Positions 52,978-62,248 of a DNA stretch of 64,000 bases are shown one piece after another (position 1 is the first letter of the stretch; each line of letters starts with the position of its first letter). The DNA lies in the NCBI GenBank assembly GCA_022813675.1, contig CP063375.1:2142501-2206500 (forward strand). Direction: 5' to 3'. The notes beneath the pieces are model-generated. The model saw only the letters and a list, made by a program, of their open reading frames with translations. It made no database searches and was not told where the DNA came from. Made by a program: the position numbers and the translations under genes. The stretch is from Deferribacteraceae bacterium V6Fe1 (GTDB lineage: Bacteria > Chrysiogenota > Deferribacteres > Deferribacterales > Deferrivibrionaceae).

Positions 52978-54162
52978 TTACTTTTTATTATAATAAGGTG
53001 ACATCTCACATAATCTTGTAACAATGGTAGGTGTCACCTCTATTACCTTATCGATATCTTCTTCCGTAATATATTTTGACATTGAAAAAGTCATTGAGCC
53101 TGCACAAATGTCATTTGGCACACCCACTGCGGTTAATACATGGGAAGCAGCCAAATCGTCTTCATCCTCAGCCAAAATATTTGAAGAGCACGCAGAACCG
53201 CTTGCACCGTAGATATTATTCAAAGAATACCACAACAACAGCGATTCCCCTTCAATATATTCTATCCAAAAACTTACATGACCGGGCAGCCTTTTTGATT
53301 TGTCCCCGGTAATATGCAAAAAGTCGAACATACCTTCAAGGGATGCCATTAACTTTTTGCCAAGAGCTTGCATTCTTGGGACATATGTATCCATCTCAGC
53401 TTTTGCAATTCTCGCAGCCTCACCCAATCCTACGATACCCGCTACATTTTCGGAACCACTTCTATACCCATTTTCCTGAAAACCGCCATCAAATAATGGT
53501 GTTAGTTTTACTTCTTTATTTACGTAAAGTGCACCAGTACCTCGTGGTCCGTAAAAGTTTTGTCCCGCAAGTGAAAGCAGATCGCAATTAAAATCCTTTA
53601 CGCTTACTTTTTGATGACCGACAGAAGCAACCGCATCTACATGATAAATAACCCCTTTCTCCTTACAAATCTGGCCGATTGCAGCCGAATCTTGAATAGT
53701 CCCTATTTCAGGGTTAGCAGACATAATGGATACTAAAAGCGTATCATCCGTAATTGACTTTTTTAAATCATCAAGATTTATCTGCCCATTGTTATCAACC
53801 TTAAGCTTTGTGATTTTATAGCCCTCATTTAAAAGCTTTATACAGGTATTTTGAACTGAAAAGTGCTCAATCTCACTGATGATTATATGTTTTTTATTTT
53901 TATACTTATCATTTAAAGCCAAGCCCTTTATAGCCATATTGTTTGATTCTGTGCCACACGAAGTAAATACTATTTCATCTGGTGTCGCATCTATCAGATT
54001 TGCTACATGCTCCCTTGCTTCGTTTACCGCTTCAAAAGCTTCCCTACCCAACGGGTAAAAATGTGCGCTCGGATTCCCGTATTTTTCTTTTAGAAACGGA
54101 ATCATCTTTTCAACTACACGCTCGTCCGGTTTAGTCCCTGCAACATTGTCAAGATAAATCAT
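52978..54162 (-). CDS. iscS: IscS/NifS homologue lacking the PLP-binding lysine
   Basis: A 394-residue class V aminotransferase-fold protein that looks like cysteine desulfurase over its whole length (YLDN at the N-terminus, FTSCGTESNN, EIEHFSV, GSACSSN with catalytic-loop Cys325). The usual (S/G)HK before YGPKG, whose Lys forms the PLP Schiff base, reads GQN (Q201-N202). The PLP-contacting Gln of DAxQ is Ala (DAVAS) and NNE is NPE. DNA at 53545-53565 confirms the codons. PLP-dependent desulfuration should be lost or altered. Archaeoglobus fulgidus IscS, with Asp in this place, lacks desulfurase activity but still binds IscU and lends a Cys ligand; the same may hold here. Confidence 0.9.
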   Translation of the reverse strand: MIYLDNVAGTKPDERVVEKMIPFLKEKYGNPSAHFYPLGREAFEAVNEAREHVANLIDATPDEIVFTSCGTESNNMAIKGLALNDKYKNKKHIIISEIEHFSVQNTCIKLLNEGYKITKLKVDNNGQINLDDLKKSITDDTLLVSIMSANPEIGTIQDSAAIGQICKEKGVIYHVDAVASVGHQKVSVKDFNCDLLSLAGQNFYGPRGTGALYVNKEVKLTPLFDGGFQENGYRSGSENVAGIVGLGEAARIAKAEMDTYVPRMQALGKKLMASLEGMFDFLHITGDKSKRLPGHVSFWIEYIEGESLLLWYSLNNIYGASGSACSSNILAEDEDDLAASHVLTAVGVPNDICAGSMTFSMSKYITEEDIDKVIEVTPTIVTRLCEMSPYYNKK

Positions 54163-54163
54163 T

Positions 54164-54919
54164 TTATTCTCCCATATTAAATTTTATTTTTTCTAAAATC
54201 TGCTCGGATATCAATTTTAAGTAATCTGCTACTATTGTTACCCTGTCATCATCAATAAGATAAATCTTATGAGTCCTGTCATGCAATATACCTGAAAGAG
54301 CAATCTCCTCTTCCAAATAGTCGCTATAAATTTCCACATTGAAAGGCTTAAAAATATCAATAATCATATATGTGGAAAAAGGTAAAAGTCTCAAATCAAA
54401 GTTAGATATTATTGTGTCACCAAACCTTGAAATATACTCTTTTAGTCCATTCTGCCCAAACCCCATTCCTAAAATAGCATTAAAAGGGATAGAGCTCTTC
54501 AGTATTTTTGGCTCTGTATTTCCAAAAGTAAATATATCCTTAGTCTGATTAACCAAATCATCTATCCCCGCTTTACCAAATATACATGTGGGGTAATATA
54601 TATTCCCTTTTATCGCATCCAATGAATCACCAAAATATTTTTCTAAAAGATAAACACTTGGCTCGACTATATCTTCGGTATTGTTATAGTAATTTTTTAC
54701 AACTCCGGTCAGGTCTAAAACTGTTCCATTATAATTTTTTATAACATTCACCAGTTTTTCGTTAAAATCACTTAAAACAATAAATACATCATAAGCTGTT
54801 ATATCCTGAATTTCTTCCTCATCAGCAATTTGTTCAAGAATAATGTTACCGTCAGAAGTAAACTCTTCTAACTCTTTATACAAAAAATTATCTTTACTAA
54901 ACACACCAATATTTTTCAT
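54164..54919 (-). CDS. Uncharacterised protein, possibly ASADH-like
   Basis: A 251-residue cytoplasmic protein placed one base upstream of the IscS homologue, so it is probably co-transcribed. I do not recognise it firmly. The order of an N-terminal alpha/beta part (DVFIVLSDFNEKLV, GTVLDLTGV), YYPTCIFG, and IPFNAILGMGFGQNG resembles the layout of aspartate-semialdehyde dehydrogenase and its inactive Usg-type relatives, but the NAD-binding Gly-rich loop and catalytic NxxC are not present. A degenerate homologue with a new role is possible. Confidence 0.5.
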   Translation of the reverse strand: MKNIGVFSKDNFLYKELEEFTSDGNIILEQIADEEEIQDITAYDVFIVLSDFNEKLVNVIKNYNGTVLDLTGVVKNYYNNTEDIVEPSVYLLEKYFGDSLDAIKGNIYYPTCIFGKAGIDDLVNQTKDIFTFGNTEPKILKSSIPFNAILGMGFGQNGLKEYISRFGDTIISNFDLRLLPFSTYMIIDIFKPFNVEIYSDYLEEEIALSGILHDRTHKIYLIDDDRVTIVADYLKLISEQILEKIKFNMGE

Positions 54920-54977
54920 TTTAATACCTTTTTAGTCTTTTTTAGAAAATATACGATTAAGAGAAAAAAATCAATGA

Positions 54978-55841
54978 TTATTTTTCAAAAACAAGGGTAT
55001 CATTATCATTAACATAAAAATATAGATTTTTTAGGGGTTGTCTGTACTCCCCAAGCCCTTGAATAACCTGATCTTTATATTTTATTGTTACTGCTGCAGC
55101 GTTGCCGATATCAAGCTTAAACGAATTATCAAAACCTATATTCTTAACCAAATCCTTTTCAGCGATAAAATCATAGTCAGTCTTATTATCAGCTTTTAAA
55201 TGAATCCAACATATATCATTAAATAATAAACTTACAACCTTATTAGGCTTCTTTTCTTTATCTTGATCCTTTTTAAACACTTCATTGGCAACTATTTCAG
55301 GGTCTATCTTAACCTCATTACTTTTTGTACTTACTGAGACATTGTCAACACTCACGGCACTATTATTATCCAAACTCATATTATCCTGACCTGTATTGTC
55401 AGTCTTAACACTCTCCTGTATAACTTCATCTGTTGTATTTATTGCTTCTTGTGTTGAATCTTTTTTATATGACAAAAAGATTATCAGTGAGAGTACAACA
55501 ATCACCCCTAAAGTTGCAAAGAACATTTTATTAAAATTATTATTGCTATTAGAAGTATTGTTTACTTCAGAATCAGCAATACTCATTTTTTTCTTTCCAA
55601 AGTTATCCTTCGAAAACTCCTCTTTAAAAATATCCTCAATCTCTTTCTCATTTAGTTTCAGAAAAGATGCATAATTTCTAATAAACCCAAAAGCATGGGC
55701 ATATGAAGGGAGCTTCTCAATCTCTCCACTTTCAATCAAATTTAGAAAAGTGGTACTTATTTTTGTCTTTTTAGAAATATCTTCTAAGTTAAGACCCTGT
55801 TTTTCCCTTTCTTGTTTTAAAATTTCAGAGATTTTACTCAT
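54978..55841 (-). CDS. rodZ: RodZ-like cytoskeleton protein
   Basis: A 287-residue protein with an N-terminal HTH (ISEILKQEREKQGLNLEDISKKTKIS, residues 3-28, split here by position only), one membrane helix (about 107-127) and a C-terminal periplasmic beta domain of the DUF4115 type. RodZ links MreB to the cell-wall machinery and sets rod shape. The helical repeat HAFGFIRNYASFL is typical. It overlaps the following TPR lipoprotein gene by 8 bases. Confidence 0.85.
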   Translation of the reverse strand: MSKISEILKQEREKQGLNLEDISKKTKISTTFLNLIESGEIEKLPSYAHAFGFIRNYASFLKLNEKEIEDIFKEEFSKDNFGKKKMSIADSEVNNTSNSNNNFNKMFFATLGVIVVLSLIIFLSYKKDSTQEAINTTDEVIQESVKTDNTGQDNMSLDNNSAVSVDNVSVSTKSNEVKIDPEIVANEVFKKDQDKEKKPNKVVSLLFNDICWIHLKADNKTDYDFIAEKDLVKNIGFDNSFKLDIGNAAAVTIKYKDQVIQGLGEYRQPLKNLYFYVNDNDTLVFEK

Positions 55842-56598
55842 TGTATATACCCATCTTCATCAAATAAGACTTTGCTTCATCAACAAATTTGGCATTGTTC
55901 TTGGCATCAATTACTTCCGAAAAATACTTAGCCGCTTCTTGATATTTTCCGTTATCATAATAAAACTTTCCGGCTTCAAGTTTAAGCTCCAAATATTCAG
56001 GATTTATCATTATAGAAGTCAAAAGGGTCCTTTCAGCATCATCAATTTTTCCTGAAAACAGATAACTTCTGTAAAGCAATAGAGTCGGTGCCACTACCTT
56101 TGGATTTGTCTTTACGGTTGTTTCCAGATACTGAGCTGCTTCTTCGTATCTTTTAAGATTAAACAAAGCAAGACCTATATTGTAATTTACAAGAGAGGCT
56201 GATGGATAACCTGGGTCGTTTAATACAATCTGCCATTGCTTGATTGCCTCTTCCAATTTCCCTTCTGAAGCCAATATTGAAGCATATGTATTTATATACT
56301 CTGACTCCTTCGGGTTAAGCTCCAATGCCTTTTGAATATTGTGTTTTGCATCAGCAATACGATTTCTTTTTATGTAAAATGTGGATAAAGCGTAATAAAT
56401 TCTGTCATTTTTAGGGTCAATAGCCAATGCCTTTTCAAATTCTCCCACGGCGAGATAATCTTTGTCAGTATTAAGGTATGCAAGCCCCATTTTAAAGTGT
56501 GATTCGGCAATAACCTCATCACTTACATTGGAATTAGGAGATTTTGACGCACAACCAATCAATAACATTACAATCAATAAACTAAATATTTTTCTCAT
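55834..56598 (-). CDS. TPR lipoprotein, PilF/PilW-like
   Basis: A 254-residue lipoprotein (LLIGCASKS lipobox) made of six or so TPR units. Proteins of this shape (PilF/PilW) pilot secretin assembly for type IV pili, but close relatives also serve other outer-membrane complexes. No pil genes are in the window, so the pilus role is not established. It overlaps coaX by 17 bases and rodZ by 8. Confidence 0.8.
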   Translation of the reverse strand: MRKIFSLLIVMLLIGCASKSPNSNVSDEVIAESHFKMGLAYLNTDKDYLAVGEFEKALAIDPKNDRIYYALSTFYIKRNRIADAKHNIQKALELNPKESEYINTYASILASEGKLEEAIKQWQIVLNDPGYPSASLVNYNIGLALFNLKRYEEAAQYLETTVKTNPKVVAPTLLLYRSYLFSGKIDDAERTLLTSIMINPEYLELKLEAGKFYYDNGKYQEAAKYFSEVIDAKNNAKFVDEAKSYLMKMGIYNE

Positions 56599-57349
56599 AA
56601 ATTAACCTCAACCCATTTAATGTTAAATTCGGCTCGTATATTTTTAAGTATTTGGAGTCATCGATAAAAATACTTCCTAATCCTCCGGTTGCAACAATGT
56701 TAACATGCTTTCCTTTAAATTGCTCGTCAATAATCCTTTCAATAATACCATCCACTACCGATAAGTAACCAAAGTATATTCCTGACTTAATAGAATTGAT
56801 AGTGTTGTTACCGACAACTCTGCTACACTTTTCTATCTCTACTTCAGGCAATTTGGCTGTTTTACTTCTCAGGATACTTGCGGAAAGTTTTATCCCGGGG
56901 TATATGATCCCGCCGAGATATTCAGAACGATCATTTACCACGTCAAATGTAGTCGCCGTACCAAAATCTACCACTATCACCGGGGTGCCATATTGCTCTA
57001 TTGCGGCCACAGCATTTACAACCCTATCAGCACCAACCTCTTTCGGATTCTCAAGCTTTATTTTAAGGCCTGTCTTTACCCCAGGGCCAACAACAAGCGG
57101 CTCCAAATTAAAATATTTTCTCGTTAATTTTGAAAAAGTATATATCAGCTGAGGGACAACACTTGAAATAACAACACTGTCTATCTTTTTACTGTCTATC
57201 CCTTGACCATTTAAAAGTAAAAGGACAGTTGCCGCATACTCATCCGTCGTCCTTAACACATCAGTTGCCAACCTAAAATTAGCAACCAATTCTTCATCTT
57301 TAAACACACCAATCACAATATTGGTATTACCAATATCAACTGCAAAAAT
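56582..57349 (-). CDS. coaX: Type III pantothenate kinase
   Basis: First step of coenzyme A synthesis. The ASKHA-fold motifs are intact: AVDIGNTNIVIGV, GADRVVNAVAA, VDFGTATTFDVV, GGIIYPGI and TGGLG. Length 255 from the ATG at 57349, which has GGAG nine bases upstream; an ATG at 57367 overlaps birA more. It is coupled to birA, a common arrangement (birA-coaX). Confidence 0.94.
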   Translation of the reverse strand: MFAVDIGNTNIVIGVFKDEELVANFRLATDVLRTTDEYAATVLLLLNGQGIDSKKIDSVVISSVVPQLIYTFSKLTRKYFNLEPLVVGPGVKTGLKIKLENPKEVGADRVVNAVAAIEQYGTPVIVVDFGTATTFDVVNDRSEYLGGIIYPGIKLSASILRSKTAKLPEVEIEKCSRVVGNNTINSIKSGIYFGYLSVVDGIIERIIDEQFKGKHVNIVATGGLGSIFIDDSKYLKIYEPNLTLNGLRLIYEKNI

Positions 57350-58100
57350 CATATCCGATATCTCCACTATATAATACTCTTTCTATACCAGATTTATCTG
57401 ATACAATCAAGCCGCCATAATGATTTATTCCCTTTTCAAAAAATATACTTTTTTTATTATCCACCGTCACTGATATTTCTCTGTTAAAACAACACGAATA
57501 AGAAGGCCACAGTTTTTTTAAGTCAATAAAATCATTTTTAAGCTGCTCAATTTTTATTTCTAACTCATTAACAAGCTCAGCAAGCAATGTTTCTCGTGAC
57601 AAATCTTTACCCAAAACAATCTTTAGTGAAATAGCTATATCTTTCAACGTTTCTTCAATATATGTATTGTTCACATTGATACCGATACCAAATATCACTT
57701 TTGCAAGACGATTTCCGCTAAATCTTGTTTCAATAAGTATTCCACCGGCCTTCTTATTATTAATCATAATATCATTTGGCCATTTTAAGTAACAATCCGC
57801 ATATTTTCTTATCACATCGCATACGGCATAACCGATAACGATATTAAGCTGCAGAAGATTTTCAGGTTTTATATTGCCTAACACACATGAAAAATAAAGA
57901 TTTTCGTCACAACTACTGCTCCATTTGCGGTTACTTCTCCCCTTCCCTTTAGTTTGCATATCAGCAAAAATAATACTACCATAAGGCAAGTCATTTTCAA
58001 TTGCATAGGTATTGGTTGAATCAATACTTTGAAAATAAAGAAAATTTCTACCAAGCTCTTTTGTATTTAAAATTTTAAAATAAAGTTTCTTATCAAACAT
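57336..58100 (-). CDS. birA: Biotin-protein ligase, group I (no HTH)
   Basis: Attaches biotin to carboxylase subunits. Motifs are KGKGRSNRKWSS, KWPNDIM, AGGILIETR, and GIGINVN. The DNA-binding N-terminal domain of E. coli BirA is absent, so it is a ligase without repressor function. 254 residues. It overlaps the small receiver gene by 8 bases. Confidence 0.92.
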   Translation of the reverse strand: MFDKKLYFKILNTKELGRNFLYFQSIDSTNTYAIENDLPYGSIIFADMQTKGKGRSNRKWSSSCDENLYFSCVLGNIKPENLLQLNIVIGYAVCDVIRKYADCYLKWPNDIMINNKKAGGILIETRFSGNRLAKVIFGIGINVNNTYIEETLKDIAISLKIVLGKDLSRETLLAELVNELEIKIEQLKNDFIDLKKLWPSYSCCFNREISVTVDNKKSIFFEKGINHYGGLIVSDKSGIERVLYSGDIGYDFCS

Positions 58101-58446
58101 TAACGTATTTTTTTACGGCATTTTTCAGCTCTGTCAAATCAGCCCCTTTAATAACAAGCTCTACATTCTTATACTTTTTATAATCATCTATATCGTAAGG
58201 GTTTGCAGTATATAAAATCACGGGAACATCTTCATCAACCCTCTTTATTTCTTCAAGGACTTTTTTGCCGTCAACTTTTGGCATTCTTATATCAAGAATT
58301 ACCAAGTCTATATCCTCCTCACTAAAGCTTATAAGAGCTTCTTCCCCATCAACAGCGGTAATAGTATTAAATCCTAACTCACAAAATTCATCTCTTAACA
58401 ACAGCCTTATGTTACTGTCATCATCAACAATAAGCACCGTAATCAC
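58093..58446 (-). CDS. Stand-alone receiver domain
   Basis: A 117-residue response regulator with no output domain. Acidic DDD at 8-10 and phospho-Asp in LVILDIRMP are present. The conserved Lys is there (VIKGAD) but the usual following Pro is Gly. It lies 13 bases after a GAF/HD-GYP gene and overlaps birA; it could pass a signal to the HD-GYP protein or to a kinase elsewhere. AGGAGG precedes the start. Confidence 0.88.
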   Translation of the reverse strand: MITVLIVDDDSNIRLLLRDEFCELGFNTITAVDGEEALISFSEEDIDLVILDIRMPKVDGKKVLEEIKRVDEDVPVILYTANPYDIDDYKKYKNVELVIKGADLTELKNAVKKYVNV

Positions 58447-58459
58447 AATTCCTCCTAAA

Positions 58460-59896
58460 TTATATATGATTGTATATTTGTTTATCTATAAAAAATCTTA
58501 CAATATCTTTGTCAAGCTTATTATTTTCTGCTTCTTCCTGAATTATTTTCAGTGCGACATCCACAGAAACAGCCTTTTTATAAGGCCTATCCTTTGCTGT
58601 CAATGCATCAAAAATATCCGCCACAGCCATAATTCTACCATAAATATGTATCTCTTCCCCTTTCAAACCAAACGGATAACCTGTGCCATCAATTTTTTCA
58701 TGGTGCATACAGGCAATCTTTGGTACATCTTTTAATTTTTGAGTCCAAGGAATTTTATTTAGATAGTCATATGTATGGTAAACGTGAGATTCAATCTCTT
58801 TCCTCTCTTCATCTGTTAAAGTCCCTCTCTTGACAGATAAACAGCCATATTCTGCTTTTTCAAGCAACCTAATCTCCTCGCCATTTATCCCTTTAAAAGC
58901 ATAGTTTGCACATTCTTTCAAATCGTTGCCTATATCTGAATCCAAAATGGTAGGCTCATTTGCCTTAAGTACACTTTCATAATAACCAACAAGCTTATTA
59001 TAAGCGTCATCAGAAGTAGATTTGGCGACACACATTGCATATAAAAACTTATATTTAACAGCTTCAAGCTTATCAGGAAACAATTTCTTCGGTTTGTTTA
59101 ACACATATTCCCTAACCCCTATCTTCCCAAAATCATGCAGCAAACAAGAATACCTCAAAAGGGTCACATCGTCAGTGGTCATCTTAAAATCGGGGAAGCT
59201 AACATCATCCTTATCCATCTCTTCGGCAATCTTCATTGTAATTTTTGTTACTCTATCGGTATGTCCTCTTGTCACAGGGTCTCTTGCTTCTATTGCCTGA
59301 ATACTTGCAGTAATAAATCCGTCCCACATCCTTTCTATATCCCCATACAGGATACTGTTTTCAAGAGCTACCGCCACAATACCACTCAGCGAATATAAAA
59401 TACTTATATCTTCATCATTAAAAGGGATAACAATATCATCAACATTCAAAGATGTTAACTTTACTTTTTCAGTCTTCCTATTAATAAGCTGCAGCACACC
59501 TATCAAATCCTTATTGATATTTAAAAGTGGTATTGATAACACAGATTTGGTACGATAACCGGACATCTTATCAAAATCCACATTAAATTTATATGGTTTA
59601 TTTGTGTCAATATAATAAACATCTTCAACGTGGACAACCTCCTTCATCAAACCCGAATAACTTGCAATACTCTTTTCATCAAGAGGTATACTAAACTCTT
59701 TGTAACTCACATCTATTGAATCATTTTGAATATACTTAAAAACGAGTGATTCATCCTCACTATTGTATATGAAAATGCTGCCGGCATCGCACATGACCAA
59801 GTCTCTCAACAACATTAAAGTATTTTCCATCAATGCGTCTAAGTCTCTTATACTTACCAAAGACTGCACAATCTTAATTATCTTGTCGTTATCCAT
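58460..59896 (-). CDS. GAF-HD-GYP c-di-GMP phosphodiesterase
   Basis: A soluble 478-residue protein: GAF sensor (about 10-185), then HD-GYP with HD (CLLHDFGKI), HH (MHHEKIDGTGYPFGLKG, canonical GYP) and DIFDALTAKDRPYKKA. An insert of around 100 residues lies between the HD helix and the HH motif; a similar longer HD-GYP class exists. It should hydrolyse c-di-GMP in response to a small ligand or redox signal at the GAF domain. This is the second HD-GYP in the window. Confidence 0.88.
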   Translation of the reverse strand: MDNDKIIKIVQSLVSIRDLDALMENTLMLLRDLVMCDAGSIFIYNSEDESLVFKYIQNDSIDVSYKEFSIPLDEKSIASYSGLMKEVVHVEDVYYIDTNKPYKFNVDFDKMSGYRTKSVLSIPLLNINKDLIGVLQLINRKTEKVKLTSLNVDDIVIPFNDEDISILYSLSGIVAVALENSILYGDIERMWDGFITASIQAIEARDPVTRGHTDRVTKITMKIAEEMDKDDVSFPDFKMTTDDVTLLRYSCLLHDFGKIGVREYVLNKPKKLFPDKLEAVKYKFLYAMCVAKSTSDDAYNKLVGYYESVLKANEPTILDSDIGNDLKECANYAFKGINGEEIRLLEKAEYGCLSVKRGTLTDEERKEIESHVYHTYDYLNKIPWTQKLKDVPKIACMHHEKIDGTGYPFGLKGEEIHIYGRIMAVADIFDALTAKDRPYKKAVSVDVALKIIQEEAENNKLDKDIVRFFIDKQIYNHI

Positions 59897-60011
59897 CTAT
59901 AGCCCTTTTGCATTTTCACATATTATAACAGGTAGATTTTAAGATTGCGATAAAAATAAAAAGTTTTAATTAAAAAATGTAAAAAATATTAGATAACTTA
60001 TATCAAACCAA

Positions 60012-60088
60012 GAACGTTGAACTTTGAACCTTGAACGTAGAACCTTGAACGTTGAACGTTGAACCTTGAACGTTGAACGTTGAACCTT
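60012..60088. repeat. 7-bp tandem repeat, 11 copies
   Basis: Eleven consecutive GAAC(G/C/T)T(T/A) units, mostly GAACGTT and GAACCTT, fill 77 bases without interruption. The array ends at the stop codon of the LUD gene (TGA at 60090-60088). Units containing AACGTT are palindromic, so multiple small structures can form. Copy number is likely to vary between strains. No coding role is visible. Confidence 0.9.
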
Positions 60089-60732
60089 CAATATCCAAGA
60101 TTTTCGCCAATAATAATAATCTCTATATCACTAAAATTGGGCTTCTTTTCAATTATTGTTGTAACTCTGCAAATTCTTTGGGGACTGTTACAATCAGAAC
60201 AAACTCCTGTCACAGCACAAGGCGTATTCACATTCAACCTCTTTGTATTCATAGGCGAGGCAATTTCCTTTATTCTGTTTAGTCCAGCATTGACATCCTT
60301 AACAATTTTATTAACACCAGCAATCACCAAGGTTTTTTTAGGCCCAAAAATCATTGCAGCTACTCTATTCCCTACCCCATCCGTATTTATCAACTTTCCA
60401 TCCTTTGTAAGGGCATTTGTTGATGTAATAAAAAGGTCACAAGTAAGCTGCTTTTTCCTAATTTCTAATTTTTCTTCCGGAGAAAGTGAGCCAACATTAT
60501 GATTTAATATCTCCTTCCCTTTTGTCTTAAACAATTCATCAAGTTTTAAGTCTTGCAACACTGTCATAGAGCCGCCAAAACCAATTTTATTGTAATCTAC
60601 AGCAATGGATTCAATATATTTAACGGCAGTTTCAGACTTTTCAAAATAAGATGCCTTAAACCCATTCTTTTCAAGATTTTCAATTGTCAAAGAAGCAGTC
60701 CTTTCATTAAACCATTTTTTTACAACTTCCAT
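60088..60732 (-). CDS. LUD-domain protein (LutC/YkgG type)
   Basis: A 214-residue LUD protein related to LutC of the lactate-utilisation LutABC complex. The family motif is GFGGSMTVLQDL, with DLFITSTNALTKDGKLINTDGVGNR split across residues 100-125. A Cys-rich patch near residues 165-190 (CAVTGVCSDC, RICR) may hold an Fe-S cluster. LutA and LutB are not in the window, so its substrate complex is unknown. Confidence 0.87.
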   Translation of the reverse strand: MEVVKKWFNERTASLTIENLEKNGFKASYFEKSETAVKYIESIAVDYNKIGFGGSMTVLQDLKLDELFKTKGKEILNHNVGSLSPEEKLEIRKKQLTCDLFITSTNALTKDGKLINTDGVGNRVAAMIFGPKKTLVIAGVNKIVKDVNAGLNRIKEIASPMNTKRLNVNTPCAVTGVCSDCNSPQRICRVTTIIEKKPNFSDIEIIIIGENLGY

Positions 60733-60743
60733 ATCACCCCTAC

Positions 60744-61427
60744 CTAAGACTTAGTTTGTGCAGTCAATTCCGCATAGCTTTGCATAACTTTGTAATAATA
60801 AAATTTTGGGATTTTTCTCCCTCTGGCCAAATATTTGTAAATATTTCTGGGTCCCAAATTATAAGCAGCTATAGCCATTTCCTCATTTCCGTTAAATTTG
60901 GTTAAAAGGTAATTATAGTAATTTATTCCGAGCCTGATATTTATGACAGGGTCAAATATCTCTTTTTTATTCTCCACCGACAAATCATCAACTTTTTCGG
61001 ATATATAATATGCAGTATCTGGTAACAATTGCATAAGACCTATGGCACCTTTCCTTGAAACCGACTTATAATTAAATGAGCTTTCGGTCTTTATAATTGC
61101 AAGCATAAGATAAGGGTCAAGATTATTCTTCACAGATTCCTCTACAATAGAATAAGCTATATCAGTAATAGTATACTTATTATATTGGGTATCGAATTGT
61201 TCGATTAATTCACTTATCTTCTGCACATCAAGGTAAAAATTTAACAATTTTAAAGTATTATCAAGCTCAGTTTGAAGCTTAGAGTATTTTTTACTTAAAT
61301 TTTCAGAATAAGTTACGTAGCTGTTTACCTTTTTGACGAGATAAAAATTAAACATCATTGAAAACAAAGAGATTGATATGCTTAATATAAGCAAAACATT
61401 AACATACATTTTCAAAGTTTTTTTCAC
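60744..61427 (-). CDS. Membrane-anchored lytic transglycosylase
   Basis: A 227-residue protein with an N-terminal membrane helix (about 8-30), a coiled-coil spacer (40-85), and an SLT/Slt70-type catalytic domain. The catalytic Glu is in IIKTESSFNYKSVS, followed by GAIGLMQLLPDTA and YNLGPRNIYKYL. It cleaves peptidoglycan glycan strands, here tethered to the inner membrane. It is divergent from sfsA. Confidence 0.92.
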   Translation of the reverse strand: MKKTLKMYVNVLLILSISISLFSMMFNFYLVKKVNSYVTYSENLSKKYSKLQTELDNTLKLLNFYLDVQKISELIEQFDTQYNKYTITDIAYSIVEESVKNNLDPYLMLAIIKTESSFNYKSVSRKGAIGLMQLLPDTAYYISEKVDDLSVENKKEIFDPVINIRLGINYYNYLLTKFNGNEEMAIAAYNLGPRNIYKYLARGRKIPKFYYYKVMQSYAELTAQTKS

Positions 61428-61561
61428 TTAAAAACACCTCAAAGTGTAAAATTCAGATTTATATGAAATGGGAAATACCCCAAATAGTTGAATTTGATTT
61501 TTGTGAAAAAATATACTACTTTTAAAAAAAAGCAAGCAATTATTTGCTACGTGAGCATAAC

Positions 61562-62248
61562 ATGTTGAGATTAAAAGAACTTTATTTTGGAAAGTTTCTA
61601 AAAAGGTATAAAAGATTCTTTGTGGATATTTTATATAATGACGAAATTATCACTCTTCACAACCCAAACACCGGCTCTATGAAATCAATCTTAGAAAAGG
61701 ACAATTTGGTTGCTTTCAGCATATCCGATAATGAAAAAAGAAAGTTAAAATATACGATGGAAGGGATTAAAGTTGGAAATCACTGGTTTTATACCAACAC
61801 TATAGCAGTCAATAAAATTGTCGAGGCTGCAATATATGATAATGAAATATCTGAATTTAGTGAATTTTATTCAGTTAAACGGGAATTCAGATATAAAGAT
61901 AGCAGAATCGACTTTATGATAAAGCTAAAAAATGGTAGAAATGCCCTTATAGAAGTAAAAAATGTCACTATGTTTGATAAGGATTTTGCATATTTTCCCG
62001 ATGCCACTACTACAAGAGGCTTTAAACATTTGAATACATTAGCAGAATCAATTGCTGACGGCTTTATCCCTTATATGCTCTATATCATACAATCGCCAAA
62101 TGACAGATTTAAGTGTGCCGATTTTATTGATAAAGATTATTGTGAAAAATTAAAAGAGTTAAAAGAAACAATCAATGTAATAGTGTATAAAAATATTTTT
62201 GAGCCTGAAAAAAGCTTATGTTATTTGGATAAACTAAATCAAACCTAA
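61562..62248 (+). CDS. sfsA: SfsA-family nucleic-acid-binding protein
   Basis: A 228-residue SfsA protein: N-terminal OB-like part (HNPNTGSM) and a nuclease-like fold with RIDFMIKL and the active-site IEVKNVTM, then FPDATTTRGFKHLNTL. SfsA binds and may cut nucleic acid; its physiological role is unclear. The ATG at 61562 is chosen over a TTG at 61544. Its stop overlaps the holA end, tail to tail, by 15 bases. Confidence 0.9.
   Translation: MLRLKELYFGKFLKRYKRFFVDILYNDEIITLHNPNTGSMKSILEKDNLVAFSISDNEKRKLKYTMEGIKVGNHWFYTNTIAVNKIVEAAIYDNEISEFSEFYSVKREFRYKDSRIDFMIKLKNGRNALIEVKNVTMFDKDFAYFPDATTTRGFKHLNTLAESIADGFIPYMLYIIQSPNDRFKCADFIDKDYCEKLKELKETINVIVYKNIFEPEKSLCYLDKLNQT

Noticed and set aside
53024..53591. 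Plus-strand frames opposite iscS
   Set aside because: Shadow frames without ribosome sites; the minus-strand protein aligns with a known family over its full length.
60012..60088. CRISPR-like repeat
   Set aside because: Units are 7 bp and contiguous; there are no spacers and no cas genes.
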